Positions 57,514-64,000 of a stretch of DNA of 64,000 bases are shown in pieces. How positions within the stretch are numbered: position 1 is the first letter of the stretch; every line of letters begins with the position of its first letter. This DNA comes from Streptomyces filipinensis (GTDB lineage Bacteria; Actinomycetota; Actinomycetes; Streptomycetales; Streptomycetaceae), in contig NZ_BMTD01000004.1 of the NCBI RefSeq assembly GCF_014649495.1, positions 124,001 through 188,000 of the forward strand. The letters run 5' to 3'. The notes under the pieces are model-generated. The model had not been told where the DNA came from and did not search any database. It was given only the letters and a program-made list of their open reading frames with translations. The position numbers and the translations under genes are program-made.

Positions 57514-58431
57514 ATGGGGTGGGCGACAACGCGTGAACAGGTCCGGGCGGTGCGGAGCGATCTGGCCGCGGCGATCCCGGTGAACGCGGCGCAACTGCCG
57601 GCCGCCGGGCTGCTGTGGTGGATCCTGAGCACCACCGAGGACCAGTACGACAGCGGCTACGACGGCGCCTGGGGGATCTTCTGCCTGCTGGTGTTCGCCC
57701 CGCTGCTGCTGCCGGTCCTCGGCCTGCTGCTCTCCGTCGTGCTGACGCTGCCCGCCGTCGTGTTCGCCCGGCCGGTGACGCGGCGGTCCGGCGGCCCGGA
57801 GTGGGCCTGCCGCACGGTCGCGGCGGCGGTCGTGGCCGTCGGCTGGGGCGCGGTGGCGGCGGTGCTGTGGCACTGGCCGTTCGTCACCACCACCTCGGTC
57901 CTCACCGCCCTCGGCCTGCTGCCCGCCCTCGGCATCGCCTACGTCCGCACGCGCTCCTGGTCGAGGTGGGGCCTGTGGTGGCGCTCGGCACTCGCCTGCG
58001 CCGCCCTCTTCGCCCTGGCCCTCGGCGGCGGGCTCGCGGCCTCCCTGAGCGGCCTGGTCCCCCCGTACGAGCCGCCCCGGCTGACCCCCGCCCAGCTCAC
58101 CGGAGTCTGGCGCGGCGACAACGGCGCCGAGCTGCGCCTGGAGCGTGCGGGCCGGGCCGAGGCCCGCGGACTCCCCGTCGAACCCACCGACCGCGACCCG
58201 GCGACCCCGGGCCACAGGGACTACGTGGTCTGCTCGGGCTCCGGCGCCTGGAAGCCGGACGCGGGGACGGGCGACACCGACCGCCCCGGCATCCTCCTGC
58301 ACCTCGACACCGGCTGCGGCGAGGACACCCGCTGGTCCGTCAGCGGCACCGAGGAAAGTCCCCGGCTGTACGTCCTGTTCGGCGATCCGGACGCGGGCAC
58401 GCTGCGTGTCCTCGACCGCGCCGACGGCTGA
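57514..58431 (+). CDS. Membrane protein of unknown function
   Basis: 305-residue protein with four to five hydrophobic segments in residues 25-195 (FCLLVFAPLLLPVLGLLLSVVLTLPAVVFA, TVAAAVVAVGWGAVAAVLW, TTTSVLTALGLLPALGIAYV, ALACAALFALALGGGLAASL) and a 110-residue soluble C-terminus with LTGVWRGDNGAELRLE, which could be a lipocalin/AgiA-like beta domain. Not recognised. It is convergent with the enoyl-CoA hydratase gene (3 nt apart) and divergent from the flavin reductase. Confidence 0.78.
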   Translation: MGWATTREQVRAVRSDLAAAIPVNAAQLPAAGLLWWILSTTEDQYDSGYDGAWGIFCLLVFAPLLLPVLGLLLSVVLTLPAVVFARPVTRRSGGPEWACRTVAAAVVAVGWGAVAAVLWHWPFVTTTSVLTALGLLPALGIAYVRTRSWSRWGLWWRSALACAALFALALGGGLAASLSGLVPPYEPPRLTPAQLTGVWRGDNGAELRLERAGRAEARGLPVEPTDRDPATPGHRDYVVCSGSGAWKPDAGTGDTDRPGILLHLDTGCGEDTRWSVSGTEESPRLYVLFGDPDAGTLRVLDRADG

Positions 58432-58434
58432 CCC

Positions 58435-59223
58435 TCACCGCCCCCGGAACTCCGGGCCGCGCCGCTCCGCGAACGCCCTGAGCCCCTCCCGGGCGTCCTC
58501 GGTCGTCATGTTGATCTCCTGGGCCCAGGCCTCCGCCGCGAAGGCGGTCGCGCGGTCGCTGTCGAGGGAGGTGTTCACGAGGTGTTTGGTCAGGGCCAGG
58601 GCGCGGGTGGGGCCGGAGGCCAGACGTGTCGCCCACGCGCCGGCCGTCTTCTCCAGGTCGGCGTCGGGGACGACCCGGTTGACCAGGCCCAGACGCTCCG
58701 CGTCCGGTGCCGGGAGCGCGTCGCCGAGGAACATCAGCTCCTTGGCCCGCTGGGGGCCCAGCAGCCGGGGGAGCAGATAGGCGCCGCCGGCGTCCGGCAC
58801 CAGCCCCCGGCGGACGAACACCTCGATGAAGCGGGCCGACTCGGCGGCCAGGACCAGGTCGCAGGCGAGCGCCAGATGCGCCCCCAGCCCCGCCGCCGTC
58901 CCGTTCACCGCGGCGATCACCGGCTTCTCGCAGTCCAGGACCGCCGCGATCAGGCGCTGGGCGCCCAGGCGGAGCACACGCGCCACATCGCCCGGCAGCC
59001 GGCCGCCGCCCCCGGCCCCGCCCCGCAGGTCCGCTCCGGCGCAGAAGCCCCGGCCGGTGCCGGTCAGCACCACCGCCCGTACCCCCGGGTCCGCCGACGC
59101 CTCGGCCAGCAGGCCGATCAACCGGTCCCGCAGCTCGGGGGTGAGCGCGTTGAGGGCATCGGGGCGGTTCAGGGTGAGGTACGCGACCTGAGCGCGGACC
59201 TCGTGCGTGATCCCGGCGGTCAT
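58435..59223 (-). CDS. Enoyl-CoA hydratase/isomerase
   Basis: 262-residue crotonase-fold enzyme that would hydrate a 2-enoyl-CoA. YLTLNRPDALNALTPELRDRL, GRGFCAGADLR, AAVNGTAAGLGAHLALACDLVLAAESARF and FVRRGLVPDAGGAYLLPRLLGPQRAKELMFLGD are clear, including the two oxyanion Gly sites. One Glu position (often Glu in PE.G) is uncertain. ATG 59223 overlaps the stop of the upstream ligase gene (ATGA), so the two are translated together, probably as a CoA activation and hydration step. Confidence 0.9.
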   Translation of the reverse strand: MTAGITHEVRAQVAYLTLNRPDALNALTPELRDRLIGLLAEASADPGVRAVVLTGTGRGFCAGADLRGGAGGGGRLPGDVARVLRLGAQRLIAAVLDCEKPVIAAVNGTAAGLGAHLALACDLVLAAESARFIEVFVRRGLVPDAGGAYLLPRLLGPQRAKELMFLGDALPAPDAERLGLVNRVVPDADLEKTAGAWATRLASGPTRALALTKHLVNTSLDSDRATAFAAEAWAQEINMTTEDAREGLRAFAERRGPEFRGR

Positions 59224-61439
59224 CGGCACACCACCAGCGCGTCCAGCGCGACCGCGCCCTGCCCCCGCGGCAGCACCAGCAGCGGGTTGATGTCCAGCTC
59301 CGCGATGTGGTCGCCGAGTTCCAGGGCCATGCGCTGCACCCGCAGAACCACCTCCACCAGCGCGTCCCGGTCGGCCGGCGGCCGGCCCCGGACGCCGTCC
59401 AGCAGCGCCCGGCCCCGGAGCTCCCCGAGCATGGCGCGGGCCTGGTCCTCGCCGAACGGGGGAACGCGTACGGCGGCGTCGTGCAGGACCTCCACCAGCA
59501 CCCCGCCGAGTCCGGCCGTCACGGTCGGGCCGAACAGGTCGTCGTGGGTCACCCCGACGACCATCTCCACGCCCTGCCCGACCATCTGGCACACCAGGAT
59601 CCCGTCCAGCTCGACCCCTTCGTAGCGGGCGATGTCGGTCAGTTCGCGGTAGGCGTCCCGGACCTGACTGGCCGAGGTCAGGCCGATCTTCACCAGGCCG
59701 AGTTCGGTCTTGTGGGCGATCCGGGCGCCGGACGCCTTCATCACCACCGGGTAGCCGACCTGCGCGGCGGCGCGTACGGCCGCCGCCGCGCTGGTCACCA
59801 GCTGCTCGCGCGGGACCCGGATGCCGTAGGCGCGCAGCAGCTGCTTGGCCGCGTGCTCGCTGAGCTGCTGGCCGGGGTGCATCAGGGCCTCGGCCTTGCG
59901 GAAGGAGGGGGACGGGGTGCGCGGGGCCTCGTCGAAGGGGGAGCGGTAGTCGCCGACGAAGGCGTGGTGGTCCAGCCAGGCGCGGACGGCGCTCAGGCAG
60001 TTGCCCACCGTGCGGAAGGTGGCCACGCGGGAGGAGCCGAGCAGGACCTCGCGGTACGCGGCCTCGGTGCCGACCGGCGAGCCCCACACCACGCACACCA
60101 GCTTGTCCGTCTCCTCCGCCGCCTCGACCAGGTCCGCCACGAGCCTGTCGCTCAGCGGCGGGAAGGGGCCGGTGATCGGGCAGATCAGCGCCCCGACCGA
60201 CGGGTCGGCGAGGAGCGCGTCGATGATCTTCCGGCCCCGGTGGTCGCCGACCGGATGCCCGCCGTTGTCCACCGGGTTGGCGACGCTCAGGTACTCCGGT
60301 ATCCACTGGTGCAGCTCGGCCTGCTTGGCCTCGGACAGCCGGGGGAGCCGCAGCCCGGCCGCCGTGGCCAGGTCGGCGGCGTGGGCGCCGGTGCCGCCGG
60401 AGATCGAGTACACGGCCACCCCGTCCGCCAGCGGGGCCCGGGCCCGCGCCAACAGGGCGGCGGTGTCCTGGAGTTCGTCGAGTCCGTCGACCCGGACGAC
60501 CCCGAACTGGCGCATCGCCGCGTCCACCACGTCGTCGGCGCCCGTGAGCTTGCCGGTGTGCGAGGCGGCCGTACGCGCGCCGGCCTCGGTGCGGCCGACC
60601 TTCACCGCGACCACCGGCACCTTGCGGCGGGCGGCGCGGTCGGCGGCCAGCAGGAAGGCGCGGCCGTCCTTCAGCCCCTCCACGTAACAGGCGATGGCGC
60701 CGACCTCGGGCTGCTCGGCGAACCAGGAGAGGAAGTCGGCGGTCTCCAGGTCGGCCTCGTTGCCGGTGGGAGCCCAGTGGGAGAGCCGGATGCCCAGCTC
60801 CTGGAGGGCGAAGACGGGGCGGCCCTGGTGTCCGGACTGGGTGATGAGCGCGATCGCCGGGCCGGTCAGGTCCTCCCGGAAGTGCTCGAAGGCGTTGAGG
60901 TTGGTGTTGGGGCCGAGCAGCCGCAGGCCCGAGCGGCGCACGGCGTCCGCGAGCCGCCGCTGTGCCTCGGCGCCCGTCTCGCCGGTCTCGGCGAACCCGG
61001 AGGCGAAGGCGACCGCGAACTTCACCTTGGTGTCGGCCAGTTCGCGGATCACCGGCAACGGGTCGGCCACCAGCAGCACCGCCAGGTCGACCGGTCCGGG
61101 CAGGGCGGCGACGGAGGCGGCGCAGGGGATGCCGAAGACGGACGGGCGGGTCGGGTGCACCGGATGCACCCGGGCGCCGACCCGCTCGGCCCACGCCAGC
61201 AGCTGCCGGGTGATCCCGGTGTTCGGCCGCCCCTCCGCGTCCGAGGCGCCGATCACGGCCACCGACTCGGGCCGGAAGAAGCGGGTGAGGTCGGGTACGT
61301 CCGTGTACAGCGGGCGTCCGCTGACGTCGAGGTCGTCGACCCGGTCGTGGACGGCGGGGCCGGGCCGCTGCCCGCCGCACGCGATGACCCGGGCCCGGCG
61401 GGAGTCGGTGGTGAGGGTGCCGTGGGTTGATCCAAGCAT
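59220..61439 (-). CDS. Acetate-CoA ligase family (NDP-forming acyl-CoA synthetase)
   Basis: 739-residue fused ACD/PAT-type protein: N-terminal CoA-binding domain (residues 40-170, FFRPESVAVIGASDAEGRPNTG), succinyl-CoA-synthetase-like middle domain (IALITQSGHQGRPVF, VAVKVGRTEAGARTAASHTGKL, YLSVANPVDNGGHPVGD) and C-terminal ATP-grasp domain (about 540-739, AAKQLLRAYGIRVPREQLV, YPVVMKASGARIAHKTELGLVKIGL). It would make an acyl-CoA from acid, CoA and ATP (or ADP-forming in reverse). ATG 61439 is used. Two CTGACG-type operators lie 37 and 61 nt upstream. Confidence 0.88.
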   Translation of the reverse strand: MLGSTHGTLTTDSRRARVIACGGQRPGPAVHDRVDDLDVSGRPLYTDVPDLTRFFRPESVAVIGASDAEGRPNTGITRQLLAWAERVGARVHPVHPTRPSVFGIPCAASVAALPGPVDLAVLLVADPLPVIRELADTKVKFAVAFASGFAETGETGAEAQRRLADAVRRSGLRLLGPNTNLNAFEHFREDLTGPAIALITQSGHQGRPVFALQELGIRLSHWAPTGNEADLETADFLSWFAEQPEVGAIACYVEGLKDGRAFLLAADRAARRKVPVVAVKVGRTEAGARTAASHTGKLTGADDVVDAAMRQFGVVRVDGLDELQDTAALLARARAPLADGVAVYSISGGTGAHAADLATAAGLRLPRLSEAKQAELHQWIPEYLSVANPVDNGGHPVGDHRGRKIIDALLADPSVGALICPITGPFPPLSDRLVADLVEAAEETDKLVCVVWGSPVGTEAAYREVLLGSSRVATFRTVGNCLSAVRAWLDHHAFVGDYRSPFDEAPRTPSPSFRKAEALMHPGQQLSEHAAKQLLRAYGIRVPREQLVTSAAAAVRAAAQVGYPVVMKASGARIAHKTELGLVKIGLTSASQVRDAYRELTDIARYEGVELDGILVCQMVGQGVEMVVGVTHDDLFGPTVTAGLGGVLVEVLHDAAVRVPPFGEDQARAMLGELRGRALLDGVRGRPPADRDALVEVVLRVQRMALELGDHIAELDINPLLVLPRGQGAVALDALVVCR

Positions 61440-61475
61440 CGGTCCGCCCCGCTCCTGTGAGACAGCACAAGTAAA

Positions 61476-61490
61476 CTGACGCTCTGTCAG
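61476..61490. promoter_or_regulatory. CTGACG-type operator, copy 5
   Basis: CTGACGCTCTGTCAG, five paired bases per arm, 37 nt upstream of the acyl-CoA synthetase start. Confidence 0.6.
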
Positions 61491-61499
61491 ATTACTGAA

Positions 61500-61514
61500 C
61501 TGACGCATTGTCAG
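61500..61514. promoter_or_regulatory. CTGACG-type operator, copy 6
   Basis: CTGACGCATTGTCAG, 24 nt (start to start) from copy 5. The spacing, over two helical turns, would suit two repressor dimers on one face. Confidence 0.6.
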
Positions 61515-61562
61515 GAACGGGTCGGACACCGCAAAGTTACCGCCGGGTGCGGCACGCGGGCA

Positions 61563-62759
61563 TCACCGCCGGCTGCGCAGATACCCGGCCGCCGCCTTCG
61601 CGATCTTCCTGGCGTCGAGCGCCATCTCGCGGAACATCCCGCTGATCGGGTTGGTGTACCCGGTGAAGTACAGGCCCGGCGCCTGCGCGGGCGTGCCGCC
61701 GCCGTGCACGACCGGCTTCCCGCGGTCGTCCAGCACCCCGAGATGGCCCACCAGGCCCTCCAGGGCGCGGGTGTACCCGGTCGCCGCGATCACCGCGTCC
61801 GGCTCGACGCGGCTTCCGTCGGCGAGGACGACCTTCCCCGGGCTCCCCTCCTCGAAGGACTCCACGGCGGCCACGATCTCCACCCTGCCCTTGCGCACGG
61901 CGTCGATCAGGCCGACGTCCTGCACCGGGATGGCGCCCTGCCGCACCCTGCTGTACAGCCCGGTGTCCGGCCGGGGCAGCCCGTGGGCGGACAGGTCCGG
62001 CACGCCCACCCTCGCCTGGAGCCGGCACAGCCGGTCCACGAGCCCCACCGGCAGCCGCCGCACCAGCACGCCCGAGTACTGCGCGGGCCAGCCGAGGGTC
62101 GATCGGCGCACCAGGTGCGGGACGGTGCGGACGGCCAGCCGCACCCGCGCCGCCCCGCCCTCCACCAGGTCCACGGCGATCTCGGCGCCGGTGTTGCCGA
62201 CACCGACGACCAGGACGTCCCGGCCGGCGTACGGCGCGGCGTTGCGGTAGTCGCCGGCGTGCAGGAACTCCCCGCCGTAGCCCGCCCGGCCCGGCCAGTC
62301 GGGCACGCGCGGAGTGTGGTTGTAGCCGGTGGCGACGACCACCGCGCTGCCGGTCAGCTCGCGTCCGCCGGAGGCGTGCAGCAGCCAGCCGGTGCCGTCC
62401 CCGGTCCGCTCGACGCGGAAGACCTCCACACCGGTGACGATCTCCAGTTCATGGTGCTCGGCGTACTTCTCCAGATAGCGCACCACGTCGTCCCGGGACA
62501 CCCAGCGCCCGAACCTGCGGGGGATCTTCAGGCCCGGCAGGGCGGACAGCCGGCGGGTGGTGTGCAGGTGCAGGCGGTCGTAGTGGCCGCGCCAGGAGGC
62601 GCCCAGCCGGTCGGCCTTGTCCAGGACCACGGCCCGTATGCCCCGGGCCCGCAGCGCGTGGGCGGCGGCCAGCCCGCCCGGACCGGCGCCGATGACATAG
62701 ACCGGGCGGTCGGCGGGGGTGACGGAGAGCGGTACGGAAGCGGAACGGGAGTCGGCCAT
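61563..62759 (-). CDS. Flavin-containing monooxygenase-like NAD(P)H/FAD oxidoreductase
   Basis: 398-residue single-component flavoprotein of the FMO/YUCCA/Baeyer-Villiger superfamily. FAD motif VIGAGPGGLAAAHALRARG at residues 22-40, EFLHAGDYRNAAPYAG (a degenerate FxGxxxHxxx fingerprint), NADPH motif VVGVGNTGAEIAVDLVEGG, and ATGYTRALEGL near the end. It would hydroxylate or insert oxygen into a ketone or aromatic amine. It is co-directional with the synthetase 61439 but its start (62759) lies in the other direction of the DoxX region, with 237 nt between. Confidence 0.88.
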   Translation of the reverse strand: MADSRSASVPLSVTPADRPVYVIGAGPGGLAAAHALRARGIRAVVLDKADRLGASWRGHYDRLHLHTTRRLSALPGLKIPRRFGRWVSRDDVVRYLEKYAEHHELEIVTGVEVFRVERTGDGTGWLLHASGGRELTGSAVVVATGYNHTPRVPDWPGRAGYGGEFLHAGDYRNAAPYAGRDVLVVGVGNTGAEIAVDLVEGGAARVRLAVRTVPHLVRRSTLGWPAQYSGVLVRRLPVGLVDRLCRLQARVGVPDLSAHGLPRPDTGLYSRVRQGAIPVQDVGLIDAVRKGRVEIVAAVESFEEGSPGKVVLADGSRVEPDAVIAATGYTRALEGLVGHLGVLDDRGKPVVHGGGTPAQAPGLYFTGYTNPISGMFREMALDARKIAKAAAGYLRSRR

Positions 62760-62975
62760 GCTCGGAGCGTAATCACGCACTCCGTTGATGGGTCTCGGTC
62801 AAGACCGGAATTGGTTGCGGATTGATCACGGGTGTAGGAGGAGCGGGTGGGGCCGGTGACGTAGAAGACCTGGTTGTGGCGGTACGGCGATCGGCCCCTC
62901 CCCGGCCGGCCGGGCGAGGGGCGGCAAGGCGGAGCGCCGGATTCAAGAGGGGCTCACAGGTGGGCTTTGAGCGGC

Positions 62976-62994
62976 ATCTGACGTACCGTCAGAT
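62976..62994. promoter_or_regulatory. CTGACG-N3-CGTCAG operator, copy 7 (best)
   Basis: ATCTGACGTACCGTCAGAT, a perfect 8-3-8 palindrome that ends 2 nt before the DoxX ATG. TACCGT inside it fits a -10 element, so the operator would cover the promoter of a leaderless mRNA. Confidence 0.7.
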
Positions 62995-62996
62995 CC

Positions 62997-63449
62997 ATGG
63001 ACTCCCTATGGCTGGACGGCGCTCAGTGGCTGGCGGTGCTGCGGATCGGTCTCGGGCTGTGGTGGCTGGAGAGCTGGCGGCACAAGGACAAGAAGGCCTG
63101 GTTCGAACGGGGCAGCGGCATCGCGTGGGCGGCGGACGTGGCGGCCGAACACCGCTGGGCGGTGGTGCGGACGGGCTTCGAGACGGTGGTGAAGCCACGT
63201 CCGAAGCTGATGGCGTACGTCGTCGCCTACGCCGAACTCTCCCTCGGCCTCGGCCTGATCCTGGGTTTCCTGACCCCGGTGGCGCTGCTCGGCGGGCTGG
63301 TGCTGAACGCGGTCTACTTCGTCCTGATGATCCACGACTGGGCCGAGCAGGGCCAGAACTCGATGATGGCGCTGATCTCGCTGTCCGGCTTCTTCGGAAT
63401 GGCATGGCAGACCTGGTCGCTGGACGCCTGGCTGGGGTGGTTCCGATGA
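62997..63449 (+). CDS. DoxX-family membrane protein
   Basis: 150-residue membrane protein with the DoxX/TQO-type fold: about four helices (WLAVLRIGLGLWWLESW, LMAYVVAYAELSLGLGLILGFLTPVALLGGLVLNAVYFVLMI, SMMALISLSGFFGMAW). DoxX relatives link to thiosulfate or thiol oxidation and membrane redox balance, and in actinobacterial catabolic loci their role is unknown. ATG 62997 has no Shine-Dalgarno sequence and is likely the first nucleotide of the mRNA. Its stop overlaps the DUF35 start (ATGA), so the two are co-expressed. Operator copy 7 controls them. Confidence 0.86.
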   Translation: MDSLWLDGAQWLAVLRIGLGLWWLESWRHKDKKAWFERGSGIAWAADVAAEHRWAVVRTGFETVVKPRPKLMAYVVAYAELSLGLGLILGFLTPVALLGGLVLNAVYFVLMIHDWAEQGQNSMMALISLSGFFGMAWQTWSLDAWLGWFR

Positions 63450-63841
63450 GCGCGGCGCGCTACGACCTCCCGGAGCCCGACGCCTTCACCCGGCCCTACT
63501 GGGAGGCGGCCGCGCGGGGCCGGCTGCTGATCCGTCGCTGCGGGTCCTGCGGCCGGGCCCACCACTACCCGCGCGAGTTCTGCCCGCACTGCTGGAGCGA
63601 GGAGGTGACCTGGGAGGAGGCGAGCGGCAGGGCCGTGCTCTACACCTGGTCCACGGTCCACCGCAACGACCTTCCGCCCTTCGGTGACCGTACGCCCTAC
63701 GTGGCCGCCGTGGTCGACCTGGCGGAGGGCCCGCGGATGATGACGCAGGTGGTGGACTGCGCGGGACGGGACCTGCGGGCCGGGCTGCCGCTGCGCGTGA
63801 CCTTCGCGGAGAGCAAGCCGGTGTTCCGGCCGGAGGACTGA
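63446..63841 (+). CDS. DUF35 / OB-fold Zn-ribbon protein
   Basis: 131-residue protein with an N-terminal helix (FTRPYWEAAARGRLLIRRC), a zinc ribbon (RCGSCGRAHHYPREFCPHCW, the CxxC...CxxC Cys) and an OB fold (ASGRAVLYTWSTVH; AEGPRMMTQVVDC). In steroid degradation such proteins (Ltp2 partner, ChsH2 C-terminal DUF35 type) bind a thiolase-like aldolase and carry acyl-CoA. A thiolase gene would be expected next to it but none follows in this window. ATG 63446 is coupled to DoxX. Confidence 0.88.
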   Translation: MSAARYDLPEPDAFTRPYWEAAARGRLLIRRCGSCGRAHHYPREFCPHCWSEEVTWEEASGRAVLYTWSTVHRNDLPPFGDRTPYVAAVVDLAEGPRMMTQVVDCAGRDLRAGLPLRVTFAESKPVFRPED

Positions 63842-63862
63842 GCCCCTGAGGACTGAGCCCCT
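63833..63862 (+). repeat. 15-bp perfect tandem duplication at the DUF35 stop
   Basis: GAGGACTGAGCCCCT occurs twice head-to-tail, the first copy containing the stop codon TGA. Further degenerate copies follow to about 63890. Confidence 0.7.
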
Positions 63863-63942
63863 GGGGGCTGTGCCCCGGAGGGCTGAGCTCCCGGAGGGAA
63901 AACCGGTGTCCCGCCCGGACGTTCGCGTCGATCATGGGCCGT

Positions 63943-64000
63943 ATGCGCCCCGACAACTGGTGTCTCACCGAAGACCTCGACGAGTTCCTCTCCCGCGCGG
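63943..64000 (+). CDS. Start of a probable GNAT acetyltransferase (cut by window end)
   Basis: ATG 63943 (or 63934) begins MRPDNWCLTEDLDEFLSRA before the window ends. This resembles the N-termini of Streptomyces GNAT-family proteins of the form xxNWxLTEDVDEFLARAG. Only 19 residues are visible, so this is a tentative call from the N-terminus alone. Confidence 0.4.
   Translation, partial: MRPDNWCLTEDLDEFLSRA

Overview
The window is about 71-73% GC chromosomal DNA with strong third-position G/C bias, GTG starts, ATGA/GTGA translational coupling and many regulatory genes. It looks like Streptomyces or a very close relative. Several neighbourhoods resemble the S. coelicolor chromosome around serC, dmdR1 and purU. 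This is judged from remembered protein families and gene order, not from a search. I saw no rRNA, tRNA, CRISPR array, insertion sequence or prophage.

Layout. 1-11 kb holds housekeeping and accessory genes: an aldo/keto reductase cut by the window edge, a Uma2-type nuclease, an SGNH hydrolase, an anchored propeller protein, serC, a large FAD/Fe-S oxidoreductase broken by a frameshift, a metallophosphatase, and a 43-residue Lys/Pro-rich peptide gene followed by a terminator and an ABC exporter. 12.3-22.4 kb is a co-directional acyl-CoA catabolic operon: TIGR03084 protein, AtuA-like protein, biotin-dependent acyl-CoA carboxylase beta and alpha, acyl-CoA dehydrogenase, aryl/acyl-CoA ligase, enoyl-CoA hydratase and a TetR regulator. 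Its content parallels the Pseudomonas acyclic-terpene (atu) set. 22.5-31 kb has a cysteine-type leader peptide before a 2-oxoglutarate oxygenase, a citrate synthase, pdxH, a PAS sensor, a compact structured small transcription unit, a SIS protein divergent from the iron regulator dmdR1 (with a DasR-like site between them) and an alpha/beta hydrolase lacking its serine nucleophile. 30.5-43.6 kb is a mix: an ABC exporter pair, a degenerate prim-pol protein divergent from an NsdA-like regulator, a membrane protein with TQYIPP repeats, an amino-acid-type binding lipoprotein, purU, an ECF sigma/anti-sigma pair divergent from a STAS anti-anti-sigma factor, and an EF-hand protein.

43.6-64 kb is the most interesting region. 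Scattered acyl-CoA catabolic units include a CoA ligase, an amidohydrolase, three acyl-CoA dehydrogenases (one very short), a cyclase, an SDR, an alcohol dehydrogenase, a flavin reductase, an enoyl-CoA hydratase, an NDP-forming acyl-CoA ligase, a flavin monooxygenase, a DoxX protein and a DUF35 protein. Several are preceded by the same palindrome, CTGACG-N3-CGTCAG, found at seven sites in five intergenic regions. This points to one regulon, probably under a TetR-type repressor, for CoA-dependent breakdown of an unidentified carboxylic acid, perhaps alicyclic, steroid- or terpenoid-derived. The repressor and the expected thiolase are not recognised in the window.
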